Of a DNA stretch of 64,000 bases, positions 10,303 through 19,552 are shown piece after piece (position 1 is the first letter of the stretch; each line of letters begins with the position of its first letter). The translations under genes were made by a program, and so were the position numbers. The notes beneath the pieces were generated by a model that was not told the DNA's origin, searched no databases, and worked only from the letters and a program-made list of their open reading frames with translations. Source of the DNA: Alkalibacterium sp. (GTDB lineage: Bacteria > Bacillota > Bacilli > Lactobacillales > Carnobacteriaceae_A); contig JAFIFE010000025.1 in NCBI GenBank assembly GCA_020832185.1, forward strand, positions 97,786-161,785, in the 5' to 3' direction.

Positions 10303-10974
10303 ATGACAACAATTATTATTGTAGAGGACACTTTGACTATAAGAGAAGAACTCAAAACCTTTCTAGCTAAATATGGCTATGAGGTACTTGCTCCGACTAC
10401 TTTTGACACTATTCCTGAATATGCTGATAAGCATAATGCCGATTTAATCCTTCTCGATATAAATTTACCTGTATTTGACGGGTATTATATATGTAAAGAA
10501 ATCAGAAAAACATCAACCGTTCCCATAATCATAGTGACAAGCAGAGATACGGAGATGGATGAGCTGATGAGCTTGAATACAGGAGCGGATGCCTTTATTA
10601 CGAAACCGTATAACACTCAGATCCTTTTAGCACACATTGAAGCTATAATAAAAAGAACAAAAGGAACAAGTACCCCTCAAGATACACTGACATATAATGA
10701 GTTAACCCTAAATTTATCAAATGGCTCTGTTAGCTATAGAGGAAACACAACAGGAGTAACGAAAAACGAACTAAAAATACTCTCATGCCTTATTAAGAAC
10801 AAAGGCACTATAGTATCCAGGGATGAGCTGATGGAGTTCTTGTGGACATCCTATCTTTTTGTGGATGATAATAATTTATCAGTAAACATGACACGATTGA
10901 GAAAGAAACTCGATGAATTAGGAATGGAAAAACACATTGAAACCAAACGAAGTCTAGGGTATATACTGCCATGA
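10303..10974 (+). CDS. BceR-like response regulator (OmpR family)
   Basis: 223-aa two-component response regulator. Residues 1-120 form the receiver domain with acidic residues VEDT and phosphoacceptor Asp in LLDINLPVFDG, then KPYNTQ with the conserved Lys. Residues about 130-223 form a winged-helix DNA-binding domain ending KRSLGYILP. It overlaps the kinase gene by 4 bp (ATGA). With the kinase and ABC transporter after it, this is the standard order of Bce-type modules, which switch on their own transporter in response to cell-wall-active peptides such as bacitracin. The cluster is on the plus strand, head-on to replication. Confidence 0.88.
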   Translation: MTTIIIVEDTLTIREELKTFLAKYGYEVLAPTTFDTIPEYADKHNADLILLDINLPVFDGYYICKEIRKTSTVPIIIVTSRDTEMDELMSLNTGADAFITKPYNTQILLAHIEAIIKRTKGTSTPQDTLTYNELTLNLSNGSVSYRGNTTGVTKNELKILSCLIKNKGTIVSRDELMEFLWTSYLFVDDNNLSVNMTRLRKKLDELGMEKHIETKRSLGYILP

Positions 10975-11972
10975 CTATAATAGATTACATGAAGGAACGT
11001 TTTGTATTTTTAGCTAGTCACTTTATCCTGTTCATCATTCTATCTTTGGTCATTCTGTTGCTGAATATCAATGCGTGGGTCATAGCAGGGATCTTCTGTT
11101 TCTGGTTTATTCCTCTGCTTATGTATATGTTTACAGAGTTCATAAAAGCAAAACGGTTTTTTGATGAGCTTGAGGATGTTGTCGATCACTTGGACAGGAA
11201 GTATCTGGTTGCTGAAATGATGAAAACCCCTGAGTTTATTGAAGGCAAACTTTTATTTGACGTCTTGAAAAGAGCAAATAAAGACATGCATGAACACGTT
11301 AACCTCTATAGAGATAGGCAAAGTGGGCACAGAGAATATATTGAAACCTGGGTCCACGAAATCAAGACACCTATCGCATCAACAAGGCTTATTATCGATA
11401 ACAATGAAAGTAAAGTGACCAAGAATATAGAATACGAAATGAAAAAAGTAGAGAGTTTTATAGAACAGATATTATTTTATTCTAAAAGCAATGATGCGTA
11501 TAAAGACTACATCGTAAAGGAGCTCTCTTTAAAGCCCATCGTGCACACGGTCATTAAGAATAATTCTAGAGATTTCATAAACAAGAAAATTGCTGTTCAC
11601 ATAGGGAATATAGAATCTAATGTTTATAGCGACGGGAAATGGCTTGAATTCATTATTAATCAGATAATAGGAAACGCCGTTAAATACTGCACCCCACAAG
11701 AAGGATTAATAAAAATTGACTCCACTGTCAATGCTAATAATGTCGTCTTATCTATCGAAGATAACGGGATCGGAATTGCAGATTACGACTTAAGCAGAGT
11801 TTTTGAAAAAGGCTTTACTGGAGAAAACGGAAGAATAGTTGGTCAGTCTACTGGAATAGGACTCTATTTATGTAAGGAACTCTGTGAGAAACTGGGATTG
11901 GGACTGAATATAGACTCTGAAAAAGGAGAAGGAACCAAAGTCAGTATTATATTTCCAATAGGAAAAGTATGA
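10971..11972 (+). CDS. BceS-like intramembrane-sensing histidine kinase
   Basis: 333-aa kinase with two N-terminal transmembrane helices (about residues 12-32 and 36-56) and almost no extracellular loop, the hallmark of intramembrane-sensing kinases. It has no separate sensor domain and is expected to be told about the peptide by the partner ABC permease. The H-box is WVHEIKTPIAS (about residue 125), followed by the N-box NQIIGNAVKYC, G1 SIEDNGIGI and G2 STGIGLYL. Partner of the upstream response regulator. A terminator-like hairpin follows before the transporter genes. Confidence 0.88.
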   Translation: MTIIDYMKERFVFLASHFILFIILSLVILLLNINAWVIAGIFCFWFIPLLMYMFTEFIKAKRFFDELEDVVDHLDRKYLVAEMMKTPEFIEGKLLFDVLKRANKDMHEHVNLYRDRQSGHREYIETWVHEIKTPIASTRLIIDNNESKVTKNIEYEMKKVESFIEQILFYSKSNDAYKDYIVKELSLKPIVHTVIKNNSRDFINKKIAVHIGNIESNVYSDGKWLEFIINQIIGNAVKYCTPQEGLIKIDSTVNANNVVLSIEDNGIGIADYDLSRVFEKGFTGENGRIVGQSTGIGLYLCKELCEKLGLGLNIDSEKGEGTKVSIIFPIGKV

Positions 11973-12038
11973 TGCCCGTTCCTTGCTTTTAAAAGCAGTA
12001 CACTTTAGAGCCATCCCCCATGTCAGCTTGATTATATT

Positions 12039-12087
12039 AGGATTCATTACTTCTGTGAGCCACAGGCGTAATGAATCCTTCGTTTTT
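12039..12087 (+). terminator. Intrinsic terminator between kinase and ABC transporter genes
   Basis: AGGATTCATTAC pairs perfectly with GTAATGAATCCT and an inner CTGTG/CACAG extends the stem; TCGTTTTT follows. It splits the module into a regulatory and a transporter unit, so the transporter probably has its own promoter. Confidence 0.85.
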
Positions 12088-12154
12088 ACATATGGGTTAA
12101 GTGACAAAAATGAAAGAGTACTGAAAGGAAAACCAATAGGTAGTCCTGGATCTA

Positions 12155-12178
12155 ATCTATACAATACGAAGTATAGAT
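12155..12178. promoter_or_regulatory. Inverted repeat upstream of the ABC transporter, candidate response-regulator site
   Basis: ATCTATAC, an 8-bp spacer and GTATAGAT form a perfect inverted repeat 35 bp before the transporter start codon. Bce-type regulators bind inverted repeats in front of their transporter operon, so this is a plausible target. It may instead overlap a promoter; no clear -35/-10 pair stands out. Confidence 0.45.
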
Positions 12179-12212
12179 AAGCATACCATCATTACTAAAC
12201 GGAGGAGACATT

Positions 12213-12980
12213 ATGGAAAGCATCCTAAACGTATCTAAAATCGAGAAATACTATGGAAATAAAGGAAATATAACTAAGGCAATCGATAATATTAGTTTTA
12301 AAGTAAATAAGGGGGAGTTCGTTGGAATAATGGGGCCGTCTGGTAGTGGAAAAACCACTTTGCTTAACTGTATTTCGACAATAGATCAGGTGACGACTGG
12401 ACATATCATTATAAATGACAAGGATATTACTGACCTCAAATCAAAGCCTTTAGAAGAGTTCAGGAGAGATGAGCTAGGGTTTATATTTCAGGATTTTAAT
12501 CTATTGGATACCCTGACCGGTTTTGAGAATATAGCCCTCGCTTTAACCATACAAATGAGAAAACCAAACGAGATAGACGAGTTGATCAAAAGTGTCGCAG
12601 CCACGCTTGATATTAGTGATGTACTAACTAAATACCCTTACCAGATGTCTGGTGGACAAAAGCAGAGGGTTGCATCAGCTAGGGCAATAGTAACGAATCC
12701 TTCGTTAGTCCTTGCAGATGAACCGACTGGCGCATTGGATTCTAAATCCTCTAGATTGCTCCTGGAATCTTTTGAGCAATTAAATCATGAACAGAAAGCA
12801 ACCATACTCATGGTCACACATGATGCATTTACAGCATGCTATGCGCAGCGAATTATAGTAATAAAGGATGGAAAAATATTTAACGAATTAATTAGAGGAA
12901 ACAGTTCAAGAAAAGAATTCTTCAATAAAATCATTGAAGTCGTCGCACTTCTTGGAGGAGATATGACCAATGATATTTAA
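12213..12980 (+). CDS. BceA-like ABC transporter ATP-binding protein
   Basis: 255-aa ATPase of a peptide detoxification transporter. Walker [11 protein letters not shown]-loop FIFQDFN, signature MSGGQKQR, Walker [10 protein letters not shown] and switch histidine TH are all present, so it should be active. Ribosome binding site GGAGGAG. It overlaps the permease gene by 11 bp. With the permease it forms the transporter of the Bce module and likely also reports transport flux to the kinase. Confidence 0.9.
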   Translation: MESILNVSKIEKYYGNKGNITKAIDNISFKVNKGEFVGIMGPSGSGKTTLLNCISTIDQVTTGHIIINDKDITDLKSKPLEEFRRDELGFIFQDFNLLDTLTGFENIALALTIQMRKPNEIDELIKSVAATLDISDVLTKYPYQMSGGQKQRVASARAIVTNPSLVLADEPTGALDSKSSRLLLESFEQLNHEQKATILMVTHDAFTACYAQRIIVIKDGKIFNELIRGNSSRKEFFNKIIEVVALLGGDMTNDI

Positions 12981-14994
12981 AATGGCCGTAAATAATGTTA
13001 AAAAAAGTTTTAAAGACTATACCATTTATTTTTTAACATTGACCTTCTCAGTCTGTATTTTCTATAGTTTCAATTCAATTCATGCACAAAGCGCAGTGCT
13101 TGAGGTTGGAAACAGTTCTATAAGTTATATGCAGACGCTGACTAATCTGATTTCTATAGCCTCAGTATTTATCTCTGTCATTTTAACCGGACTGATTGTG
13201 TATGCAAACAATTTTATTATAAAGAGGAGAACTAAAGAATTAGGAATATATATGACATTAGGTATGGGAAAAAGAAAAATGTCAAAAATATTTATATACG
13301 AAACTCTCATTATAGGCGGGTTATCTCTAGGAGTAGGCCTTGTCTTAGGCATTATTGCATCACAAGTATTATCAGTCATGACAGCTAATCTGTTTGCCCT
13401 TAATATGACACGTTTTAAATTCGTACTATCGATTGATGCCATCATTAAGACGATCGTATACTTTGGGATAGCTTTTGTTATCGTCATGGGATTAAATCAG
13501 GTCATCATTTCCAAATACAAACTGATAGACATGTTGAATGCATCAAAGAAAAATGAAGATACAAAAGTCAAAAACCCTGTAATTTCAGTTAGTTTGTTTT
13601 TGGTATCCGTTGTTCTGATAGGACTGTCTTACAACTTAGTCTTAGACGTTGGCTTGTCTACGAGAGAACCCCTATTTTTACTGTCTGTCGTTCTCGGAAT
13701 ACTAGGAACAGGCCTTTGTTTTTACAGTTTAGCCGGATTCCTTATCCTGATGATACAAAAAACTAAAAAAGTGTATCTGAAAAACTTAAATATATTCACA
13801 CTAAGACAAGTGAACAATAAAATTAACACAAATTTTATGTCTATATCTATCATATGCTTAATGTTGTTTGTAACTATAGTGTCTCTATTTACAATGTTCA
13901 GCTACAAAGCAAATCTAGATGAGTCAATAAAAGGTAATACGAGCTTTGATGCCTCCGCAGTGCTGTATACCAGCCAAACAAATGAAGAAGGAGATTCTAT
14001 TGAAGAGGCTTTAGATCAGCTGGATTTCAGTTTCAATGACTCCGAAGAGTACTTGTTTTTTAACGAATATGCACTTGATCTTCAAGTAGCTGATATAGTA
14101 AGCCCGTATATTGATGCAAGTAACGTGCATGAGTTGGAAAATAGAGCTGACGATAGAAACATCAAAGTATTTACGCTGACAGATTATAACGCAGCTATGC
14201 AGCTGAAGGATGAACAGACCGTTACCTTAAGAGATAATGAACTTTTAGTCGCTACAAATTATGGAGATAAAATTGAGTCTATCAATCGATTTATGGAAAA
14301 TGAAGACGCCATAAGTATTAACAATCAACCGTACACCATTAAAAACGATGATCTGATAATGGATAATATTGAAAACCAGCCCCATAATACTGACTTCTTT
14401 TATTTAGTGGTTCCCGATGATCTGAGTGAAGAACTGACACTGTCTGGAACACGAGTGAACGTAGACTTTGGGGATGACAATAGAGAGGAATCTGAAGCCA
14501 AATTTGCTGCTTTATTTGATTGCTTTAATACTATTGGAGGAGAATTCACTCAAGAGGTAGGGTTTATTCAAGGCTTCACTAGGGAGCAGGCCACTGCCAT
14601 ATTATATGGGAATTCTGCTGTTATCATATTTCTGGGGTTATATGTAGGTATTGTCGTATTGATATCCAGTGCGGCCGTGCTAGGAGTCCAGCAGTTATCC
14701 GAAGCCAACACTAGTCTTAATAGATACACCACCCTGAAAAAAATTGGTGTAACAGAAAAAATGATCAATAGAACAATATTTATCCAAACGTTAATAGCTT
14801 TCATGTTTCCGTTTGTTCTGGCTGTCATCCATTCAATCATAGGTATCATCGTAACAAGTGACGCATTTGCTACTCGCAATAAAAACGTGATCGGGTCTTC
14901 ATCTCTTATGATTTCAATAGTCATTGCTCTAATATATGGTGGGTATTTCTATGTCACTTATGTGGGCTATAAAAATATAGTTAAGAATAGTTGA
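12970..14994 (+). CDS. BceB-like ABC transporter permease (FtsX/MacB-type domains)
   Basis: 674-aa membrane protein. Hydrophobic segments near the N-terminus (first at about residues 15-35), a block to about residue 310, then a hydrophilic region of some 200 residues (about 320-525) that should be extracellular, then four C-terminal membrane segments. This matches BceB-type permeases, whose large extracellular domain contacts the peptide-lipid complex. The downstream 464-bp gap to 15458 contains a terminator and the palindrome ATACGTTTAAACGTAT (15072-15087) but no gene. Confidence 0.88.
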   Translation: MIFKMAVNNVKKSFKDYTIYFLTLTFSVCIFYSFNSIHAQSAVLEVGNSSISYMQTLTNLISIASVFISVILTGLIVYANNFIIKRRTKELGIYMTLGMGKRKMSKIFIYETLIIGGLSLGVGLVLGIIASQVLSVMTANLFALNMTRFKFVLSIDAIIKTIVYFGIAFVIVMGLNQVIISKYKLIDMLNASKKNEDTKVKNPVISVSLFLVSVVLIGLSYNLVLDVGLSTREPLFLLSVVLGILGTGLCFYSLAGFLILMIQKTKKVYLKNLNIFTLRQVNNKINTNFMSISIICLMLFVTIVSLFTMFSYKANLDESIKGNTSFDASAVLYTSQTNEEGDSIEEALDQLDFSFNDSEEYLFFNEYALDLQVADIVSPYIDASNVHELENRADDRNIKVFTLTDYNAAMQLKDEQTVTLRDNELLVATNYGDKIESINRFMENEDAISINNQPYTIKNDDLIMDNIENQPHNTDFFYLVVPDDLSEELTLSGTRVNVDFGDDNREESEAKFAALFDCFNTIGGEFTQEVGFIQGFTREQATAILYGNSAVIIFLGLYVGIVVLISSAAVLGVQQLSEANTSLNRYTTLKKIGVTEKMINRTIFIQTLIAFMFPFVLAVIHSIIGIIVTSDAFATRNKNVIGSSSLMISIVIALIYGGYFYVTYVGYKNIVKNS

Positions 14995-15152
14995 AGTCTT
15001 TGACTTCCCTGAATAGGTTATTGCACTCCCTTTTAAATAGCTCTTTTGAAACTATAATGTCGAAGAGCGCTATACGTTTAAACGTATGAAGATTAGTATT
15101 ATTTAAAGCACTAGTAAATATATATGACGTAATTAACAACTTATAACGAGAA

Positions 15153-15193
15153 TAAAAACGTGTATCTAACGCTATTTTAGATACACGTTTTTA
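15153..15193 (+). terminator. Intrinsic terminator after the Bce-type module
   Basis: TAAAAACGTGTATCTAA pairs with TTAGATACACGTTTTTA across a 7-nt loop. Being A-rich on the left and T-rich on the right, it would work in both directions. Confidence 0.8.
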
Positions 15194-15458
15194 TCTAAAT
15201 TAATACATTCGCCTTTCAGATTCTTAATATTTTACAATGTAAACTGCGTTGTGCCTATTTTCGTTTTAGGAAGATACTTTCTTACCTTTTCAACTAGCTA
15301 TCAACAAATGAACAACGTATCAGTTACATATAGTTAATAGAGAACATATCCTCTGTTTAAATCTTAAACAGACACTTTTTGAAAGCGATTTAAGCGTTAA
15401 TATGGTACACTATTTTACAACACCACCCTGTTTAAAATAGGTAGTCGGAGGACGTTCT

Positions 15459-15899
15459 ATGCAGAAAATTTTAAAAGCACGAGACATACATATTGAAAAT
15501 ATCACCCAGCTCGCTCTTCTTCTCTGGCCGGGTGAAGATTACGATGCACTGGAAAGAGAAATGGTTCGTTTTCAGGAAGACAGTACGGCAGAACTGTTTA
15601 TATGCGAAGAGGATAATCAGATCGTTGGATTTGCACACGTTCAGCTTCGTTTTGATTATGTAGAGGGAACAGAAAATAGACCCGTTGGCTACTTAGAAGG
15701 CATCTATGTTAAAGAGGCTTTTAGAAATAAAGGCATTGCACGTAAACTGGTCGAAGTCTGCGAGGACTGGTCCCGTTTTATGGATGCCACTGAGTTTGCC
15801 AGCGATGTTGAACTGCATAATACATCCAGTGCCAGGTTTCATGAAAAAATGGGATTTAAAGAAGCCAATCGAATCATCTGCTACACCAAGAAGCTATAG
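15459..15899 (+). CDS. GNAT acetyltransferase resembling aminoglycoside 6'-N-acetyltransferases
   Basis: 146-aa single-domain GNAT protein. Segments match the AAC(6') family pattern: LLWPGEDYD near the N-terminus, RFDYVEGTENRPVGYLEGIYV in the middle, the acetyl-CoA loop RNKGIARKLV, and ASDVELHNTSSARFHEKMGF with a C-terminal CYTKKL. The named AAC(6')-Iy/-Iaa type enzymes share these blocks (recalled, not searched). Acetyl-CoA-dependent acetylation of an amino sugar or amine is likely; whether aminoglycosides are real substrates cannot be told. A single gene with ribosome binding site GGAGG, terminator after it. Confidence 0.75.
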   Translation: MQKILKARDIHIENITQLALLLWPGEDYDALEREMVRFQEDSTAELFICEEDNQIVGFAHVQLRFDYVEGTENRPVGYLEGIYVKEAFRNKGIARKLVEVCEDWSRFMDATEFASDVELHNTSSARFHEKMGFKEANRIICYTKKL

Positions 15900-15983
15900 C
15901 TTATATTTATGTAAACAACGTATAACTATGCTATTTGTTACGGAAATAAGCGTGTAACATTATTCTATTATTTCTCATTATCC

Positions 15984-16014
15984 AAGGGTGTAAATAGTGC
16001 ATTTATACCCTTTT
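15984..16014 (+). terminator. Terminator after the acetyltransferase gene
   Basis: AAGGGTGTAAA pairs with TTTATACCCTT (one G-U pair) and is followed by a short T-rich tail. Confidence 0.55.
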
Positions 16015-16117
16015 AGATTTATACTATAGGTAAGATAAGAAACCATCTACACTCAGATGCGCGCAGTAACCTCTATCAATCAACCGTTTTATGTGTGATA
16101 GAAAAGAGGTGAGAAAA

Positions 16118-17341
16118 ATGAGCACAAAAAAATGGCGATCTCTGGTCGCAAAAGTTGTTTGTGTATTTTTAGGGGTTCTCCTCAGTCTTTCACTTGCTAT
16201 GCCAACAGCTGCAGCACCCGCCCAAAACGTTATTAAAGGGCCGACCACTGAAAAAGTCGTTGCACTAACATTTGACGACGGGTCAGATGGAACAAATATT
16301 AATACCATTCTTCAGATACTCTCCACTCATAATGTCAAAGCAACCTTTTTCCTGACAGGTTCCGGTGTAAACAATCATCCGCAGGCTATTCGTAACATTG
16401 CCAATCAAGGTCATCAGCTGGCCAACCATTCCTACTCTCATCCCGATTTCACTAAAATATCAGCAGCAGAAATTAGAAGTCAACTGCAGCGTACAGAAGA
16501 TATTGTTCGAAATGTGACGGGTAAAACAACTAAACCGTTTTTCAGACCTCCATTTGGTGCCTATAACTCTACTGTTTTGCAACATGTAGGTGATGCTGGT
16601 TACCGTTATTCTGTTTACTGGACAATTGATACAGTCGACTGGACCGGAAATTCGTCTACTGATATAGTCAACCGTGTGATGAATAGAATCACCCCAGGTG
16701 CGATCATTCTGATGCATACAGGCGCAGGGGCACGTGGCACACCTGCTGCTCTTCCTACTATGATCACTCGTCTGAAAGGGCTTGGTTACCGATTTGTCAC
16801 AATGTCTCAATTGATGAACGTAACACCTTCCAGCGGACAGACTTATACTGTCAGATCTGGTGATACACTATACGCCATTGCCAGACGGTTCAATGTCACT
16901 GTTCAGCAGCTTGCCAGTGCAAACAACATCTCTAATGTGAACCTGATTCGTGTGGGACAGGTACTCGTGATTCCAGGTAGCGGAGGAACCGTTACACCTC
17001 CACCTCCACCACCATCTACGACTGTGCGTTATACAGTCAAATCTGGTGATACGCTCTATGCTATCGCTTTAAGATACAACACGACCGTTGCACGTATAGC
17101 TGCTGCCAATAACATTACCAATACAAACCTCATCCGTGTCGGTCAAGTCCTGATTATCCCTACAAGCGGAGGAACCGTTACACCTCCTCCATCCACTACC
17201 GTAACTTATACAGTCAAATCAGGTGATACACTCTATGCTATCGCTTTAAGATACAACACAACTGTCGCACGCCTCTCATCTGTCAATAATATTTCCAACC
17301 CTAACCTCATCCGTGTCGGCCAAGTTTTGGTCATCAGATAA
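16118..17341 (+). CDS. Secreted polysaccharide deacetylase with three LysM repeats (probable peptidoglycan N-acetylglucosamine deacetylase)
   Basis: The start at 16118 is chosen because AGAGGTGAG lies just before it; an upstream ATG has no site. A signal peptide (basic start, hydrophobic core, AAAPAQ cleavage region) is followed by a NodB domain with TFDDG, the metal ligands [19 protein letters not shown] and LMHTGAG. Three LysM domains follow ([13 protein letters not shown] type), joined by proline/threonine linkers. LysM 2 and 3 are nearly identical ([19 protein letters not shown] in both), suggesting recent duplication. Expected role: deacetylating cell-wall glycans, which commonly lowers lysozyme sensitivity. 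408 aa, single gene. Confidence 0.9.
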   Translation: MSTKKWRSLVAKVVCVFLGVLLSLSLAMPTAAAPAQNVIKGPTTEKVVALTFDDGSDGTNINTILQILSTHNVKATFFLTGSGVNNHPQAIRNIANQGHQLANHSYSHPDFTKISAAEIRSQLQRTEDIVRNVTGKTTKPFFRPPFGAYNSTVLQHVGDAGYRYSVYWTIDTVDWTGNSSTDIVNRVMNRITPGAIILMHTGAGARGTPAALPTMITRLKGLGYRFVTMSQLMNVTPSSGQTYTVRSGDTLYAIARRFNVTVQQLASANNISNVNLIRVGQVLVIPGSGGTVTPPPPPPSTTVRYTVKSGDTLYAIALRYNTTVARIAAANNITNTNLIRVGQVLIIPTSGGTVTPPPSTTVTYTVKSGDTLYAIALRYNTTVARLSSVNNISNPNLIRVGQVLVIR

Positions 17342-17350
17342 TCTGATACG

Positions 17351-17454
17351 CAAAAAGACCGTGTCATGTAGAGAGTATTCTGAATCCTTCCTAAAGTCCT
17401 CCAAGATGACTTTTCAAAGCTGGATTCAGTTGCTCCTGATGATGGGTCTTTTTG
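17351..17454. terminator. Long bidirectional terminator between convergent genes
   Basis: The outer stem CAAAAAGACC/GGTCTTTTTG, inner stem CTGAATCC/GGATTCAG and innermost AAAGTC/GACTTT are nested. T-runs on both strands suit termination of both the deacetylase gene (+) and the peptidase gene (-). Confidence 0.7.
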
Positions 17455-17476
17455 TAAGCAGTCAAATCAATCCGAA

Positions 17477-18592
17477 CTAAAATTCCATCGTTTCCTTCAG
17501 ATGATCCAGTAGAATACGATTGAGTTCTTTATCCGCAAAAGCAGGTGCCTTATCCAAATACTCGGTGGCTAAAGAAAGCTGTTTTTCGGCTGCTTGCCGG
17601 TCATTATCGATAAAGTAGGCAATCACACTTTTGATACGGAAAACATCTACTTGTTTTCTTTTCAAATGTTCCTTAAACAGTCTGTTTGAAAGAATCTCAT
17701 CCACTAATCCAGCAGTCGCCTTGTCTCCTGTCAGAAGACAAAAAAGATACTCACGTAAAATTTCAGATTGATAGGGCACGATGATATCACCTATCTGGCC
17801 ATATAATTCACTTAATTCCTTATAGGCTTCCTCAAACCGTTTCTGTTCAAGCAGCGCATTCATTTCTATTAATTTAGTATACACATTTAATTGTTCAGTG
17901 ATCGGTTCCCGTGCATTAATTATTTTCTCGTCATCTGCTACCTCAGAATACGTTTTGTTATAACGTACAAACTGCCCATTCCATTTCAGCTGCTGATAAA
18001 ACTGATCCTGTGCAACGGGACTCTTACTTAGCTTACTTAATACTTTTCCGTCATTGAATCCTATCGGGATGCCATTCATGATCCCAGCTGTCAGCCCAAT
18101 AAATGCGAATAAAAGGAGATAGTTGCTGGGAGTAATGAAGTAAATCATCATGGCGCCTAGAGACGTCATCAGATTAGCAGCGACTCCGCCTGACAAATAG
18201 AGTCGGAAACCTCTCTTTTCACCAGATTCCGGCGGGTTCATCAGACACTGGCCCATAGTCCCGCTCATTCCAAATGTGATTGTTTTGAACCGGTGTTCTT
18301 CTCTTATGATGCCAAAACTTCCTATTCTGAATAACATAAAGGTGTATCCGGATGCGAGTCCAGCAACCAGGTGTCCCAGTTCATGAATAAGGATATGTAG
18401 ATAAACATTAACGAAAGAAACCAGCATGACTACTCCAATGATTATCAGCAATGCACCAAACTCAAAACGATCAAGTTGAGCTGTGTTTTCTCTTCCAATA
18501 CGAAACGCGATAATGGCTATCCCCATCATAAACAGGCTATACAGTAAAACTAATCCGCTGTTTTTTAACGTGTTCTTCGTTCGCTCTTTCAT
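17477..18592 (-). CDS. M50-type (site-2 protease-like) membrane metallopeptidase
   Basis: 371 aa. The zinc motif HELGH (residues 70-74) lies within a hydrophobic segment, and a second motif NGIPIGFNDG (residues 173-182) supplies the third zinc ligand region, as in M50 proteases. Two membrane segments precede HELGH and two or three follow. The C-terminal 170 residues are soluble and helical (FEEAYKELSELYGQI and similar), perhaps TPR-like. Members cleave membrane proteins or process peptides; the substrate is unknown. Convergent with the deacetylase gene and divergent from treR. Confidence 0.7.
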   Translation of the reverse strand: MKERTKNTLKNSGLVLLYSLFMMGIAIIAFRIGRENTAQLDRFEFGALLIIIGVVMLVSFVNVYLHILIHELGHLVAGLASGYTFMLFRIGSFGIIREEHRFKTITFGMSGTMGQCLMNPPESGEKRGFRLYLSGGVAANLMTSLGAMMIYFITPSNYLLLFAFIGLTAGIMNGIPIGFNDGKVLSKLSKSPVAQDQFYQQLKWNGQFVRYNKTYSEVADDEKIINAREPITEQLNVYTKLIEMNALLEQKRFEEAYKELSELYGQIGDIIVPYQSEILREYLFCLLTGDKATAGLVDEILSNRLFKEHLKRKQVDVFRIKSVIAYFIDNDRQAAEKQLSLATEYLDKAPAFADKELNRILLDHLKETMEF

Positions 18593-18744
18593 TCAGCACC
18601 CCTTTTCATCTGTTATTTCTTCTAATCCTACTCCCTTTTACTAAAGAATCAAGCATAAAAAAGAATTGAGTTGAGTTACCCTTCTGTTTCTTATAAAATT
18701 AGGTACACGAGAGAGAATGAATCATTGTAAAGGAATGGCATAAA

Positions 18745-19470
18745 ATGAGTAGATTCCAGGATATATTTTTAGAAATCGAGTCCGATATACTAAATCAGCA
18801 ATACAAGGCAGGCGAACTGCTTCCCAGTGAAAATCAGTTATCAAAAAAGTACAATGTTTCACGCGAAACAATTCGAAAAGCCCTTAGCCTCCTACTTGAA
18901 AGTGGTTACATTCAAAAGAAACAGGGCAAAGGTTCGATTGTTTTAGACGTTAAACGATTTGATTTTCCCATATCTGGACTCACAAGCTACAAAGAACTCC
19001 AGGATGCACAAAACATGTCCAGTGAGACGATTTTGGTGAAGAACGAGAAAATGACCATCCCTGAGCACATTGCAGACTTTTTAAAAGTATCTAAAGATAC
19101 AGAGGTCCATTGTGTCATACGTGCCCGAAAGGTTGATGGAGAAATCGTTATTTTAGATAAGGATTACCTGTTTACTTCCGTCATTAAAGACATGCCGGAT
19201 GAAGAAGCCAGGCACTCACTATATAACTATATTGAAAACAAGCTGGGACTGATCATCGGTTTTGCCCGAAAAGAATTCATAGCAGAGCCTGCAACGAAAG
19301 AAGACCTTGAACTGATGACACTTCACAACGATACTCACGTCGTCGTGACTCGCAGTGAAGTCCATCTGGAAGACACTACATTGTTTCAGTACACTGAATC
19401 CCGTCACCGACTGGACCGATTTCGCTTTGTCGAATTTGCCAGAAGACGCGGTCCGGTTTCATACGACTGA
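18745..19470 (+). CDS. treR: Trehalose operon repressor (GntR/HutC family)
   Basis: 241 aa. Residues 1-70 form a GntR winged helix (GELLPSENQLSKKYNVSRETIRKALSLL), and residues about 90-235 a UTRA effector domain. The location beside treC and treP and a canonical TreR-type operator upstream of treP support the assignment; in Bacillus the effector is trehalose-6-phosphate. The gene is head-on to replication. Oddity: codons for SRETIR carry TGTTTCACGCGAAACA (18855-18870), one base from a perfect parS. Confidence 0.88.
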   Translation: MSRFQDIFLEIESDILNQQYKAGELLPSENQLSKKYNVSRETIRKALSLLLESGYIQKKQGKGSIVLDVKRFDFPISGLTSYKELQDAQNMSSETILVKNEKMTIPEHIADFLKVSKDTEVHCVIRARKVDGEIVILDKDYLFTSVIKDMPDEEARHSLYNYIENKLGLIIGFARKEFIAEPATKEDLELMTLHNDTHVVVTRSEVHLEDTTLFQYTESRHRLDRFRFVEFARRRGPVSYD

Positions 19471-19504
19471 TTACAAACGCTTTGCGTTATATAGCGGTTA
19501 AGAA

Positions 19505-19532
19505 AAGAAGCCTTCACAGGCTTCTTTTTTTT
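19505..19532 (+). terminator. Intrinsic terminator of treR
   Basis: AAGAAGCC pairs with GGCTTCTT over a 6-nt loop and runs into eight T residues. Confidence 0.9.
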
Positions 19533-19552
19533 ACAAGTAGGGTTACCTTTTT

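Noticed and set aside
11983..12180. 65-codon frame between kinase and ABC transporter genes
   Set aside because: It runs through the terminator hairpin, lacks a ribosome binding site and has no recognisable sequence.
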